From: Aphrophora alni
Lineage: Eukaryota > Arthropoda > Insecta > Hemiptera > Aphrophoridae
DNA length: 64,000 nucleotides
Direction of reading: 5' to 3'
NCBI GenBank assembly: GCA_963513935.1
Contig: OY740768.1
Location: 71,232,877 to 71,296,876, forward strand
Shown piece after piece: positions 25,320 through 37,484 of the stretch (within the stretch, counting starts at the first letter, position 1; the number at the start of each line of letters is the position of its first letter). The translations under genes and the position numbers were made by a program. The notes beneath the pieces are model-generated. The model did no database searches. It worked only from the letters and a program-made list of their open reading frames with translations, and was not told where the DNA came from.

Positions 25320-26370
25320 GAACTGAAGTTATTTAACTGTTGATTCCTACCGTAAGGACAAAATTTACAGTTAACACATATTTTAATTTCACTCAAAAAG
25401 GAAATATTAAAGGGTAAAAATTAACATTCTAGAAGTTGCTACATATAAAATTCTTAACCGATAATATTCTCATATGATATAACAAGAGCTATGATAATTG
25501 TTGATTAAACATTAGGTAACAATTTGATAACTATTTTCTTTTTGAAGCTGGAAAAAAACATAAGACAATAAATACAAAAGAATAATTGCATAGAAAACGA
25601 AAAATATGTGTTGTAAAAAATCATAAAAACAATGGTTTTTATATACTCCCTAGTCTTAGGGTAATTAGTAAAATCTGGCCACGAAAAGAGACCAAATTAT
25701 TTAACTGTTAATGAACAATGTATAACGGGGAAAGATCGTTCTTATGTAAACGTTGATTCCACCCCTTAGTGCAACAGGTACGGTTTATTCCAGAAAAGAA
25801 TCAATATTATACAATGTTTAATTCTTAACCTTAGGACAATAAAAGTGCAATGTGTTCCGGAAATTTAAAAAAAAAAAAAATTGTTTGACCGTTGATTCTT
25901 AGCCTAAGGGGAATAGGTGCATTGTCTATCATAGAAAAGAATCGTTATTATTTAACTGTTGGTTCCTAGACTTTGTGCTAAAAAAACAGTGTTTACCTTA
26001 ATATAAAAGTAATTATTCAACAGTTGATACTTAGCCTAAGGGGAATTAGGTGAATTGTGTATCTTAGAAAAGAATCGTTATTATTTAACTGTTGGTTCCT
26101 AGATGTTGTGCTAAAAAAACAGTGTTTACCTTAATAGAATAGTAATTATTCACCAGTTGATAATTAGCCTAAGGGGAATAGGTGCATTGGCTATCATAGA
26201 AAAGAATCGTTATTATATAACCTTTATTCCTAATCTTAGGGCAATAGGTACAGTGCATCCATGAAATGAATGGTTTTATTTAACTGATGATTTCCAGCCT
26301 TAGGGTAGGTAAGGTGTTTATTATTGAACTGTTGATTGCTAACCTTGGGAGAATTAGATATCAAAATACA
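25320..26370. repeat. Degenerate tandem repeat, unit about 66 bp, dimer 133 bp
   Basis: The phrases TATTTAACTGTTG-TTCCTA, CCTAAGGGGAATAGGTGCA and AGAAAAGAATCGTTATTAT recur throughout. AGAAAAGAATCG occurs at 25,933, 26,066 and 26,198, giving a 132-133 bp period. Each period holds two related half-units (one with CTAAGGGGAATAGG, one with GTGCTAAAAAAACAGTG). Outer units are strongly diverged, inner ones much closer, as expected where unequal exchange homogenises the centre of an array. Confidence 0.85.
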
Positions 26371-26374
26371 CACC

Positions 26375-28040
26375 CGAGAAGCTACATTCATCTTATTTAT
26401 TTTCCTTCGATAATTTTGAATCAACTATTCTAGAATAATGGTATTGTTATTTGTTATTAAAATAATAAATTTTTATTATGTAATTATAAATGTTTTATAT
26501 CACATATTTTATTTTACAAAGTTACAACTAAAATTCAGGTTTTAAAATATGACCTTTAAATAAACAGTTTTAAAGGTTTATCGCTTTTAATATTTTAATA
26601 CAAAAATATTCACTAAAATAATAATTTTTAAATTTTAATCTGAGCTCAGAAGTTTTGAAAATTTAATAAATGAAGCAGTTGTAAATTCATTGTTCTCGTT
26701 CAAGAAACCTTATTAGAATCTTAAAGGACTAACGCAAGTCTTAGCAATTCCAAGAATATAGATTTTGAATATTTCAACAAAACTTTCATTCGGAGAGTTG
26801 ATCATTGATTTTAATGTTTGTGTTTAGGTTAGGTTCAGTGTATTTTTGTTATTTGTGAAACATTACAGCACGAAATAAATTTACAAAAGAAAGCTAGAAA
26901 TTCAAAGTTCATTGCCTTAAAGTAGAATAATATAATTTAGAATTTTTAAAATAATGTTTTGTTTCATTTTACATATTTTAGTTTGTACGCTGTCTATAGG
27001 TACTATAGACAATTTTGATACAAATTAATTAATTAATTAATTTGAGTCTTAATTAATTATTGTTAGTTCATGATAAATGCTTCATGATTTTTATAAAATT
27101 GATTTAAATTATTATTTAGATCAAATGATGTTACAGTAAACCAAATAAAGGGTAGAAGTTGGTGGGTGGGGGAGAACAAAAGAAAAGGTTGCCGCCTACT
27201 TTAAATTCTGGTTAGAGACTTATCAGATAAAACCCACGAATTTAATATAAACTCCATCCAAGAGGGTTAAATATTTCAAAATCGTCTCAAAGGACTTCTA
27301 CTTCATCTTAACTCAACCCACCATTTTAACCATTTTCCATTATTTGTGTTACATATAACTGTGGAATATTTAAGGATAAGACGATGAACTAACTTAAGAT
27401 TTGGTTATATGATAGATGTAGTGCATTTTTCATCAATCTTTACTTAATTTATGTAAAGAATAATTGATATTGAATTATTAGTTTAATTAACTTTTTTTTA
27501 AATAATGTTAATTCGATTTACATTCAGCCTGTTAAATACATATGGTGAAGAGAATATTTAGTTTTGAAGTAGATTAATTTCGTATACGTTTAGAATTATT
27601 TACTAAATCCATTAAATGTCACAACACGTATAGTATAATAGTATGTTATTTTATTTGTTAAAATAAATTAACGCTACAAGAGATCATGTAAAACTGCTAT
27701 CACATATCCATTTAGTTCGTCAATTTAAACGGAACTGAATTTAAAAACAGCAAAATCTTGCTATAGCTATCGATAAACTGTGTACTTACGTTGTAAATGA
27801 AAATTAGTTTGTAGTTGAAAGAATGTCATACCTCTCTCAACTGGAGATTATGATTGAATCGTTTCAATCGCATTAATCATAGAGTTTTCTGTAATATAGT
27901 AACTGATTATTGAATCATTTAAAGTAAACTTTTATTGTCATTGTCAGGTATATAAATAACTAAATAATCACTTTAAGTTTAGTTAGTTGTCTCCTGCAAT
28001 CAATGCTATTACCATGGATAGAGTTTATTCAAAAAACTGT
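26375..28040. other. AT-rich stretch, no gene recognised
   Basis: Contains a TTAA-type simple palindrome at about 27,020-27,060 (repeated TTAATTAA). A slightly GC-richer patch at 27,150-27,330 has no coding signal. Confidence 0.5.
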
Positions 28041-28042
28041 CA

Positions 28043-28103
28043 CTAAGCTACCACTAAAGGATAAAACAATAACCTATTGTTTATTCTTTAGTGTTAGCTT
28101 AAC
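28043..28103. other. Near-perfect 60-nt hairpin, pre-miRNA-sized
   Basis: The arm at 28,044-28,071 pairs with the arm at 28,075-28,101 with about 25 Watson-Crick pairs, one G-T pair, one mismatch and one bulged A. The loop is three nucleotides. The paired cores are TAAGCTA-CACTAAAG and its complement CTTTAGTG-TAGCTTA. The length is that of a short miRNA precursor, although the loop is tighter than usual for Dicer substrates. I do not recognise a known miRNA seed. A tiny MITE or foldback remnant is the main alternative. Confidence 0.7.
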
Positions 28104-28104
28104 G

Positions 28105-28795
28105 AATTATAGACTACGTAACGAAGTATTGTAATTAGTGAATAAGTTATGGTGTATGATATCTTTTATACACTGTATAACATAATTAAGACGACTGCTG
28201 TTTTAAAGTAGTTATTTATATAATAAACATAAAAAAATAAATTTATTTATTAACATGTGAAAATACATCAACCTTTTTCCTTTAATAAAAAATACTTGAT
28301 GGTTTTATAACAAGTCTAAAATCTGCATTAACCTAAGGTTTTATTTTGTTCAGTAATATCTTTTTTTGAACTTTTTATCTGTCTTGCTATGCTTCACAAA
28401 ATCGACTATATTTTGCAAAAACAATTTCATGCTCCATGGAGCACTTAAAGTATGAACTTATTTTGTTTTATGTCAACGTAAAGTGACACTTCATTGACCA
28501 CACTTTAATCAAAGCTTGTTTACTGAACACAACTAATAGGGTTAAAAACATTGTAACGAAGAGTTTTAACTTACAGGAATAAAGAAAACAAAAAAGTTTT
28601 GATAAAGGATCGGAATTGAAATAATTTATATCTTCATTTCTAGTTGATAATTATAATTATAAATAATCAATACATCGTGTGATGACGAGTTGGTTGGTGA
28701 AACGTCTGAATCGTTTACTTGTTGTTTGACATTTTAATTAGTTTGTATTATGAAATCTTCAAAATCTTCAAATGCTAATTAGTTTTTCATTTGTG
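28105..28795. other. AT-rich stretch, no gene recognised
   Basis: No coding sequence. TGATGA at 28,680 and GAAACGTCTG at 28,699 form a motif discussed under findings. Confidence 0.45.
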
Positions 28796-28799
28796 TCAT

Positions 28800-28990
28800 G
28801 TTGGTTAGCCACACCACGTTCCCGTCGCCGTAACATAGCTTTAATAAACATAATATGCTACCAATAGTAACTTTACATGTTTCTAACGACGTCGGGTCAA
28901 TATATACACTTTTTAACACCACTTATTAGATCGAACCCGAGGTCTATCACACCGAACTAGAGCGCTAGAAAACTATTTCAACCAGAAGTG
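28800..28990 (-). repeat. tRNA-derived SINE-like segment
   Basis: On the minus strand the order is TGGTTGAAATAG (A-box-like), TAGCGCTCTAGTTCGGTGTG, then ACCTCGGGTTCGATCT (B-box GGTTCGA). The spacing is what an old tRNA-derived SINE head would have; the acceptor and T-stem no longer pair. The likely body continues towards about 28,800 (GACGTCG, GCGACGGGAACGTGG), GC-richer than its surroundings. No poly(A) tail or target duplication was found. Confidence 0.4.
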
Positions 28991-28999
28991 TAATTATGT

Positions 29000-30205
29000 T
29001 AATAAAAGGGTCGGGTTCTCGGGGAGAGGCTCATACTGAGGAAATAATGGGCTTTAACTCCTTTAGAATGAATGAAGAAGAGATGATTAAACAAAATAAC
29101 AAAGGAAACATTACCTATTCTGGACCTTCGTCGACAGAACGGCAGAACTAAATTATTCATTTGACCAAGAACACAATGTGCATGGTCTACCCAAGACCAA
29201 AGTGTACGGCAGCTTCAGTAATAAACTTGTATACGGGCACACTAGTGAATTTTGTAATTTGTGTGGTGTAAGTAGCAACTGTAAGGAAGCAGTAGTATTT
29301 CAGAATTTACTTGAGTAATTTATATATTAGAACAAGTATAAAAATCATCATCTACAAATGATTCCAACATTTTGAAAATTAAATATCAATATTATATTGC
29401 AAGAACACATTTGATTGGTTATTACAATTATTACATCCCGTGCAAACACAATCTTTTTACTGTGAGTCCGACAAATCTGTTACAGATCAATGGTATTCAT
29501 GAAACTTGTTATTATATGAAAATTGTTTCAAATGATGTAGGGAAAAAGGACAGCAATAGTAACTTCAGCTGTATAATAGAAAAGGCTGTAAAACCATAAT
29601 TAATGTTAGTTAATGTTAATCATTTAAAACTAATATTGTATAAAGCTTGAATATAAGAGTTACAAGAACAACATGTAAATAAATATAAATGTAAGGTTAA
29701 TAAATAAATACAAATTCCATTCAACTTTATAATGAAAACATTTCTTTTATTGAAACGACTGATGCATTGAAATTTAATTACACATATTTTATGATTTAAA
29801 TCAAATTTAAACTTAATGTGAAAGAATACTGCATAGATACTAATCTGAAATAAAACAGGAATGGAAAACTAAATTTCTCAAATCTTACAAGGTCAATCTT
29901 CAAAGTCGTTTATTATCAAAAGAAATAACTTTAATACAAAATAACAACATGTTCAACAATATTGTATTTTTAAATCTATATCTTCTAGTCCCTTAAAATT
30001 ATAAATCTTTGCATCTCAATTAAGTAATTTAATTGTCTCAGTTTGCACACTGAATATTGCAAGTTTTCATAACTTATCTTAAACAATATATACAAGTTAT
30101 TTTTTCAAATATTTGCGAAATAAAAGAATCTTTGTATAACTAAGGAAAAAGCTGTTGATTATTGTAAGTATGTGAAAATTTTATTTATGTCCTAAATAAT
30201 CTACA
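29000..30205. other. AT-rich stretch, no gene recognised
   Basis: The 29,000-29,250 part is GC-richer (GGGTCGGGTTCTCGGGGAG) and may extend the SINE-like neighbour or be another repeat. A plus-strand open frame at 29,372-29,599 (75 codons) has no domain. Confidence 0.45.
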
Positions 30206-30214
30206 AATATTTAA

Positions 30215-30420
30215 TTTTTGTGTCATGAAACAAATGAAAAACATTCCCAAGATATGATAAAAAAATGCAAACATACTAAATTTGATTTTAATCGGTCCAC
30301 GAGTTTGAGCTGTGTAGTAGTATACAGACAGCATACGATAAACGACAGACAGACACCAGAAAGAAATCATACCAAAATCCCTTTTTTGAATTCAGAAACC
30401 TCAAAACAGATATAAAATTT
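30215..30420 (-). repeat. Dispersed repeat family B, minus-strand copy
   Basis: The minus strand reads GATTTTGGTATGATTTC, TCTGGTGTCTGTCTGTCG, CAGCTCAAACTCGTGGACC, then CGATTAAAATCAAATTTAG. This corresponds to TTTTTGGAATGATATC, TCTGTCTGGTGTC and CAGCTCAAACGTGTAGATCG at 63,240-63,330. Same order, opposite strand. Confidence 0.65.
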
Positions 30421-30599
30421 AAAATCTCTACATATAATTTCTGACCCATCACTGAACCTTTTCTTTACTGTGTACATATGAAAAAAGTAATACACACATT
30501 TCGTTATCCTTACATTCAAACTTGCCATGTTTGAATGACTACAATTAATAATTTATCATTTTCAGACTACTTTGTATGAACCTGTATATTGTTGAGCTG

Positions 30600-31130
30600 G
30601 CTTGTTAGCGTTTTTTTGCTTCCTTCAGCAAAACCAATTCGCCAATACTGCATTCCTAGTTCCATCGATTCCTATTGTATTTTTCTTGTTGCATGTACTC
30701 AGTTGCTGCTAATATCCGTGGGAGACCATGTTCCACTTTATTAACCGCTATGAAGGCTAAGAAAACATAATGGTCTAGAATATCTGGGAGCAATGTTAAG
30801 TCTATCGATTCGGTGGGTTCGAACCGATTTAAAAGATAAAAAACTGAACACCATCTAGAAGCATCTGTTCCGAAATTATATATCAATGTTATTTTTTAAA
30901 AATATTTGTGCCAAACCTTTTTTTTTTAAATTGATGCGGCTCACTAACATATCGATCAGTTTAGTTTGAAATTGAACCTCTCTGTAATCTATTGGCTTTG
31001 AAGCCTGTATTGAGCAGAGGTCCGCTTTGTTATCAACATGGCTTCATAAAACTGGTTTAATGTCTCTGCAACAAAATGCGTTCTTTGATAAGTCTGCATC
31101 CCAGCTTTTATGCTCGGCAAATGCATCATT
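30600..31130 (-). pseudogene. Unidentified decayed coding-like segment
   Basis: The minus strand has an unusually protein-like composition. One frame at 31,125-30,990 gives HLPSIKAGMQTYQRTHFVA and then YEAMLITKRTSAQYRLQSQ before a stop. A second frame at 30,886-30,656 runs for 76 codons and includes LPDILDHYVFLAFIAVNK and ILAATEYMQQEKY. A third frame at about 30,650 gives LANWF. I do not recognise the family. It could be an old transposon protein or a pseudogene; the composition and higher GC are the evidence. Confidence 0.3.
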
Positions 31131-31134
31131 TTTT

Positions 31135-32840
31135 AAACATAAATAAATAACATAATCCCTTGACAATATTAGCTAACGCAAGAAGTACACTTATTTTAAG
31201 TAATTTAGTACACATAAACCATATACACATATTTAGTAGCACAAAATCAAACATTTATCTCTTCACACACAATTACTAAGATCATCACTTACAACTAATT
31301 TAATGAAAATAAATGACACGGCTCATGTTAAGTTATTCCAAAAACAAAATATATCGACTACATTCTTATCTCTAAAAGTACTTGTTGCTTTCCCCAATTT
31401 AGAATATTTAAACACTGAATGACACTTTATAGACTTTACCTTCAAACACAAAATAGAAGTGTCTCCTTACCTTCTTCTATTCTTCCTTCTATAGAGTTTC
31501 TTGACTTCAGACTACTTGGCCCCTCAAATCTCAGGACCCAATTCAATAGCATTCTTTCCCATAGCGGTGCTTTTAACACTTGGCTCCTTCCCAGAAACAA
31601 GCACTTTTGTTGCTACACCAAAATCTACTTATGATCTCTTCACGATTGAATAATATCAAAACTCAAAATGAACGAAATCCATAACAACAACCCTAGTAAG
31701 GAAGTAATACTTCAACAAATATTAATTTTTCATTTTCAACTGTGAATATACTACCTGTTAAATGCAGCGTTATTGATTGGAAACTTATGACATTCGGTGG
31801 ACCAGTTATTTATTGATAATCAAACACATAGTAAATCTTAAAAATAAATGTTACAACAAAAAACAAAGATTGTGACATTTATGGCTAATGTTATATAATG
31901 TGTTATACCTTTTGGAGAGCGTCTTGCAGTGTAGTGTCTGTAATCCACTGGATAATCGACTGTCCATTTCTGGTTGTTGGATAACAGTTGTCAACTCGAA
32001 TAACACATAAGCATATCAACATAATGTCACAGTTGAAAGGAATATTACTCATTAAGAAATACTTTAATAATTAAAATGTAATATGTAGCAGATTTATAGA
32101 ACAGTATATACTCCAAAAGAAGTGACGCCAACTCTTAAGGAGGTGGTTCAATGAAGCGGCGTGAGTAGTGAAACTCAAAATAGTAACATAATTACGTAGC
32201 GGTTTGTTCTGGCACTGATGTCTAGAACTTGCGGATCTCCATTATGAGAGAGAAAAGGGCCGAGGAATGCAACGGCAACTACGTACTTCAAAGAGGCAAG
32301 ATGGTTTCCAAAACGAGATTACTTTTCAAAAGCTTAGGTGCGTAGCGTCCCTTAACCGGGGGTGGTAGTTGTTTTAGGCTGTAAATGAAGAGCGCCAAAC
32401 AAAAAATAGCGTCAATAGTGTTTGCTGGCCTTGTATTGGTGAATTATATTTTTGATGTGGTGCTTGACTTAACAATTCGGAGTACGATTCTTTTTACAGC
32501 GAAACTATTAGACATGACAATAGAATTCCGTTATTACTGAAATATTTCCTGTCAACTACACTTTTTGAAGACTACAAGGAACGGAATATAAACAACGGTT
32601 CAGTACTAAAAGTGTTTATATTCAAAAATTCCAGTTTTTATTATGTTAAAACCTTCATTTAAGTCTCTCTAATATAAGCATACATATTCAGTATGTCCCA
32701 CGAAAATATTTACATTTTTAAACAACCACCAAGTGCATATGCGTCTACCAAATTGTAAGATTTCTTTCATACATATTTGAAATATATCCGAAAGTGTGCC
32801 AACAAATTTACACGCTGATATCTGCAATAGAAATAAAATA
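31135..32840. other. No gene recognised; GC-richer patch at 32,100-32,420
   Basis: The patch at 32,100-32,420 (GAAGCGGCGTGAGTAG, GGGCCGAGGAATGC, CCGGGGGTGG) stands out in composition but has no open frame of note. A plus-strand frame at 31,419-31,634 has no domain. Confidence 0.4.
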
Positions 32841-32844
32841 GCGG

Positions 32845-33048
32845 CTGTTGACAGAAATGCAGGTAAACGACAGCGCCTGCAAGAAGATCCATCTAAATCG
32901 ATGGCTATTCAGCAAGGATACGTAATTACTACCAGCAGTCCACAACTTTAATATATCCAGGAATTGGAGAGAAAATAACTTGAAGACATTGTAAACCATT
33001 TACAGCAAAGAACTTCACAACTTCAAGATCTTCATGTTAAGTGTGAAG
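32845..33048 (+). pseudogene. Possible exon or pseudo-exon with two in-frame stops
   Basis: The plus-strand frame reads NAGKRQRLQEDPSKSMAIQQ, GYVITTSSPQL, stop, YIQELERK, stop, LEDIVNHLQQRTSQLQDLHV. The composition is typical of a nuclear coiled-coil protein rather than of noise. A possible acceptor (TTGACAG) lies just upstream at about 32,850 and a possible donor (GAAG followed by GTACCC) at about 33,047. Both stops could come from single changes, so this looks like a decayed exon or retrocopy. I do not recognise the parent gene. Confidence 0.3.
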
Positions 33049-33049
33049 G

Positions 33050-33862
33050 TACCCTAAATTTATAGAGTAATTCCTAGAAAGTAAATTCATATAAATTGTA
33101 AATTCATTGGGGAAATTTTGAAATATTAACGTCTTTAATTATTTCAATTCACTCTGCTTTGGTTTAAAATAAGGTTCAAACTTAAATACGACTATTTCAG
33201 TCCAGGAAAGACTATTTGTAGTCCTAGCTGGAACTGTCTAGCTTTTTTCAATTTGTATTAGTAAATTAGGAATTTATGTCAGATTAATTGTGTTATATTT
33301 TGTTGTTTGTTGTTCTATAAAATTTAAAATTGTTTTAATGTGTTTGATGATCAATAAGACATAAAATTTTATTCTAAAGTGTAATTCTTTTCATTCACCA
33401 TTCTGGTTTTTTAACATTTCTTCTTTAAATAACTAAAGATTAAAATTTTCATAATTATAATTGTGCTCTGGTAAAATATAAGAAATATAAATAATTAAGA
33501 ATTATTATCAGAACTCAGGAGCCGATTTCTTCCAAAAGGCACTTCCCCAGAGAGAGAGAGAGTGGATAAAAGTAAACAGTAAATTCAGTGAGCGATAAAA
33601 ATAAAATTCAAGGAATTTTCGTAAAATAAAAATTGTAAGTTATTGAGAAAAAACTCATACTTGCAAAAGCCAAGAAATGCAATATCTTTGATTAACAAAA
33701 GTGTAGAAGTGAGCAACTTGGTCTTGCCCGCGATTGAACAGACACGAACTCCCGACGAGCAGCGTTCCAAAGCCAAGTTAAGATTCGCGGTAAGTGAAGG
33801 CAAGTAGGGGTTCGAGTCGTGGCAAGTGGCCGTTCACAAAAAGTCGTAGGCTACGAATCGTG
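33050..33862. other. No gene recognised; GC-richer end
   Basis: 33,715-33,865 is GC-richer. A minus-strand frame at 33,585-33,803 (72 codons) has Cys-containing segments but no identified domain. A GGGTTCGAGTC phrase at about 33,808 resembles a B box but no tRNA fold surrounds it. Confidence 0.4.
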
Positions 33863-34031
<169 letters not shown>

Positions 34032-34039
34032 TAGAGTTT

Positions 34040-35500
34040 AGACGGTTTAAATACCTTTCTAAAGGTGAAATTTGAATTTTATTATAATTTCAAGCATAAA
34101 CCCAACATTTTAAATAAAATATCGTTACAATAAGTTCAAAATAAGAAAAGTAGATAAATTTTTGAATAGTGGAATACTTACCATAATTAATAATTTAATG
34201 TCTAGATTTAGTTTTATTGTATAGGTATAATTAGTATAATAATAAAACATGAAAGAAAGTAGGATGTATAGATATAATTATTTTAGATTATTAAGGAAGC
34301 TAGGTAATTGACAAAAATGAACGGGAAAATTCCAGTTGAGTCTCGTTCGCCTCATAAGTACTAATGTTAAAAAATGAAAGACGTAATTTGGAAATGTTAT
34401 TATTAGATTACAATAAACTAAAAATTAACGAGTTATAAACATTTTAAAACACAATTAGTTCTAAAAAACTATTAATTTCAAACACTAAAATAACTCTAAA
34501 ACCCTCAAATAAAGTAATAGAAATATAATATTAATAATTAAAAGAAATAATAATTATTTGCTTAAAATGGAGGATGAAGTCGGGATAGGAAAGAAAGTTA
34601 CATAACCCGAGAACGAAGAGAGATAAGAAGAAGAAAAGAAATATGTCGTGCCAGTTTTGGACCGGAACGAGAAAACTGAAGAAAAATGTTGAGAAAATGA
34701 GAACTGAAAATTTAGAAAAAGAACATCAGCGTAATTTTCAAATCGTCATAACTCAAGAAATATTGAACAACTAATCTAGTTTGAGAAGATCCAGGAGAAG
34801 AGGGGTTTCAAAATGAGTCCAAAGAAGATCGAGCAATGTGAAAGGTAGTTTATGACGATTTGAAGGCAACTTGTTAAGATTCAGTATAATTCAGGAAACA
34901 ACATGAATTTTGAAACCAAGTAAGGTATTGTAATCAAGTGAGAGAAGGGATTATGATTATTTATTGATTATTATTATCAATAAAAAGGATTGTAATAAAT
35001 TATTATTATACTCAAGTCACGTGAAACAGCATTCTTATTAATAACTAAAGTAAAATTAGTATAAAATGTTAAAAACTGAACCAAAACACTAAAGAAATGT
35101 TACAAATAATGAAACAAATACGAAAAGCTATAAACGGATGAAGTATAGCAATAAACTAACCAATAATAATAATAATTAAAAGACTAGAAAAACCACATGA
35201 ATCATCTTAAAAGTTGGTAACCGTGCATCTTCCCCCAATCGGACAACTTATAAAAAGTCTGAAAAGTTGCCAGTCTAGTACGAAATACGAATCAAATTCC
35301 ACATCACTCAGAAGCTCGAAAACAATTTTTGACGGTCAAATAATTTGTTGTTTCTAGATTTCTCGGGAATATTCGCTGGTTAATTTAGGCGGTCCTAAGC
35401 AGAAACTGGGCACTATACATTGTTTTGAACTACAGAGGTGAGCGGGTTAGGTGTGAACTTTGGCTAATAAGAACGTTGGTCGTTAAAACAAATTAATTAA
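34040..35500. other. No gene recognised; purine-rich 34.56-34.95 kb and GC-richer 35.2-35.46 kb
   Basis: 34,560-34,950 is purine-rich and contains CAAATCGTCATAACTCAAGA and TTTCAAAATGAGTCCAAAG, wording I associate with old repeats, but there is no open frame. 35,215-35,460 is GC-richer and carries CCCCCAATCGG and TTATAAAAAG at 35,235-35,260. Confidence 0.4.
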
Positions 35501-35504
35501 GTGT

Positions 35505-36495
35505 TATAAAATAATACTATAAAATTAAAAATGGAAACAATGTATATTTATTCTTTTTCCAAGATAAATAGTGAATCGGCACGGAGTAAGATAATAGTGG
35601 AGTGAGTACAGACTATCTGGTACAAAATAGCAAGACTTAAAGAAGAAAGGGGGAGTTAAAAGTAGTCGACTAGATATAAACGTACAAAGAATCCAGATTA
35701 TAATTTTATTTTTACAAAGTTTTGAAATACAAATTCCATTTAATAAATTTCAAATAACTTAACGAATAAGGGAATTTGAATCAGTAACGTCATTATATAA
35801 ATAATAAATAATAATGCCTTTTGAAAACAAAATGTTTAAACAATTCACTAAGTAACCACAAATGGCCAACCTAGAATTTAGAGGATATGCTATGGTGATA
35901 TAGTATGAATTATTATTAGATATAAATATTTAGTCTTATGGTTAATTGTTAAATTTCATGTTTATAGTTTAAAATTTCTTATTTATTTATTTTGAAGGTA
36001 AACAAAAAAATATATTTTTTTAAAAATTATAACTTTATTGAGAAATTTCCTAACCAAGTTGAACAAAAATTTATTAAAAAAAATAAGTGCTCTGCTTGAT
36101 ATAACTAAATCAGTAAATATATTTTATCAATTCGAAAACAAAATAGTAGTTCCAAGAAGGTACGACCTCGAGAGAAGGGTCTAGTAAATAAAAAGATAAG
36201 AGCTAGAAAGTACATAATTTAAATGAATAAAATAATATGCTTTGTTTGTTTTAAGAAAAGAAATAAAATAAGTAGCAAATTTGGCACTTTTCTTACGTTG
36301 CATGTGGTTAGCGTGTAATGAAGTAAACAATCGTGGTAAAATTGCAAAAAATTAGGTAATTAGTAAAAAACAATTACTTAACTAAAAATTTGTAATGCCT
36401 AAATTTTAATTACAAATGAATAACCACTTGACAATAGCACAAGGTTAGGCCCGATGTAAATTTATAGCCCTTTGCAGTGTGTGTTTGTGAGAAAG
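35505..36495. other. AT-rich stretch, no gene recognised
   Basis: Nothing supported in any frame. Confidence 0.5.
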
Positions 36496-36511
36496 AGAGA
36501 GACAGAGCGAG

Positions 36512-36574
<63 letters not shown>
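36490..36574. repeat. (GA)n microsatellite
   Basis: Imperfect GA/GAAA from 36,490, uninterrupted GA from about 36,524 to 36,574. The poly(Ser/Leu) minus-strand frame over it is an artefact. Confidence 0.95.
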
Positions 36575-36578
<4 letters not shown>

Positions 36579-36579
36579 A

Positions 36580-37480
36580 AAACTGGAAATTTAAAAAAGT
36601 GAAAAATTAAATAAGTTGCGTGCAATAACATATAATAATATATTTGTTACAGCCTTTATTTAAGCAGTAACGGAAAGTTTAATGCAGATAAATTTGTATT
36701 GCAATATAATTAAAATATAAAGAAGGATTCTAAAAAAAATAAAAAATCTAATTTGGTAGAATGAGGCTATGTTTTTCAAATTGTAATATTGATCTTTTAT
36801 ATAACTTATAGCACTGTAAAACAAATCACTTGTCTTGTTCTCATAAGAACGAATAAAACTCTTCTAACATTGATGCTTCTCTTTAAGTTTTGAGAATAAA
36901 GAATACAAGCGTATATTTCGGCTTTGTGCTTCATTTAACTACAATTATTTTAAAACACTTGGGATAGAGGTCAAGGCTTCCTAACGAAAGAAACTATTAA
37001 AAATCGTGATAACATGTATAAAGTTAAGTTTGAACTTGGTCGACCGTTTGAAAATGTCACCTGTTTATAGACCATAGATACGCAACAACTATAACATTGA
37101 ATGTAGCAAATAACTCTATATTGGGATTTAGACCTCTTAGAAAAAATTCTTAACACAGAATATTGAAATTAGTTTGGCAGGAAATAAGCTTTGTAGTATA
37201 AATTGTACTTAGAACAAGAGGATAATAGGTTGAAAACTTATATAAATAAGAAGTAAAGAAAACAGATATAAATGATATTTTTGTTAACATTTCGTAGCAA
37301 TATTTGTTTGTTGATATTATAAAACTTATTCGTAGCAAAATATGCTATCAAATTATCATTTCTTTTCCTGCCACTAATAACTTTTATAATAAAGGAAATA
37401 TAAGCAAACACATTAACCTTTTTTTTTTTACTTTCTAAATTTATGTATATATACCCGGAGAACTATTTATAAATTGTCTC
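36580..37480. other. AT-rich stretch, no gene recognised
   Basis: Two minus-strand frames (36,971-37,156 and 37,150-37,338) have no domain. Confidence 0.5.
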
Positions 37481-37484
37481 ATCT

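Noticed and set aside
30805..30825. GGGTTCGAACC, B-box-like
   Set aside because: No A box or cloverleaf upstream on this strand; no tRNA gene.
33800..33825. GGGTTCGAGTC, B-box-like
   Set aside because: No A box at the required distance and no stems.
36410..36631. Minus-strand Ser/Leu-rich frame
   Set aside because: Produced by the GA microsatellite.
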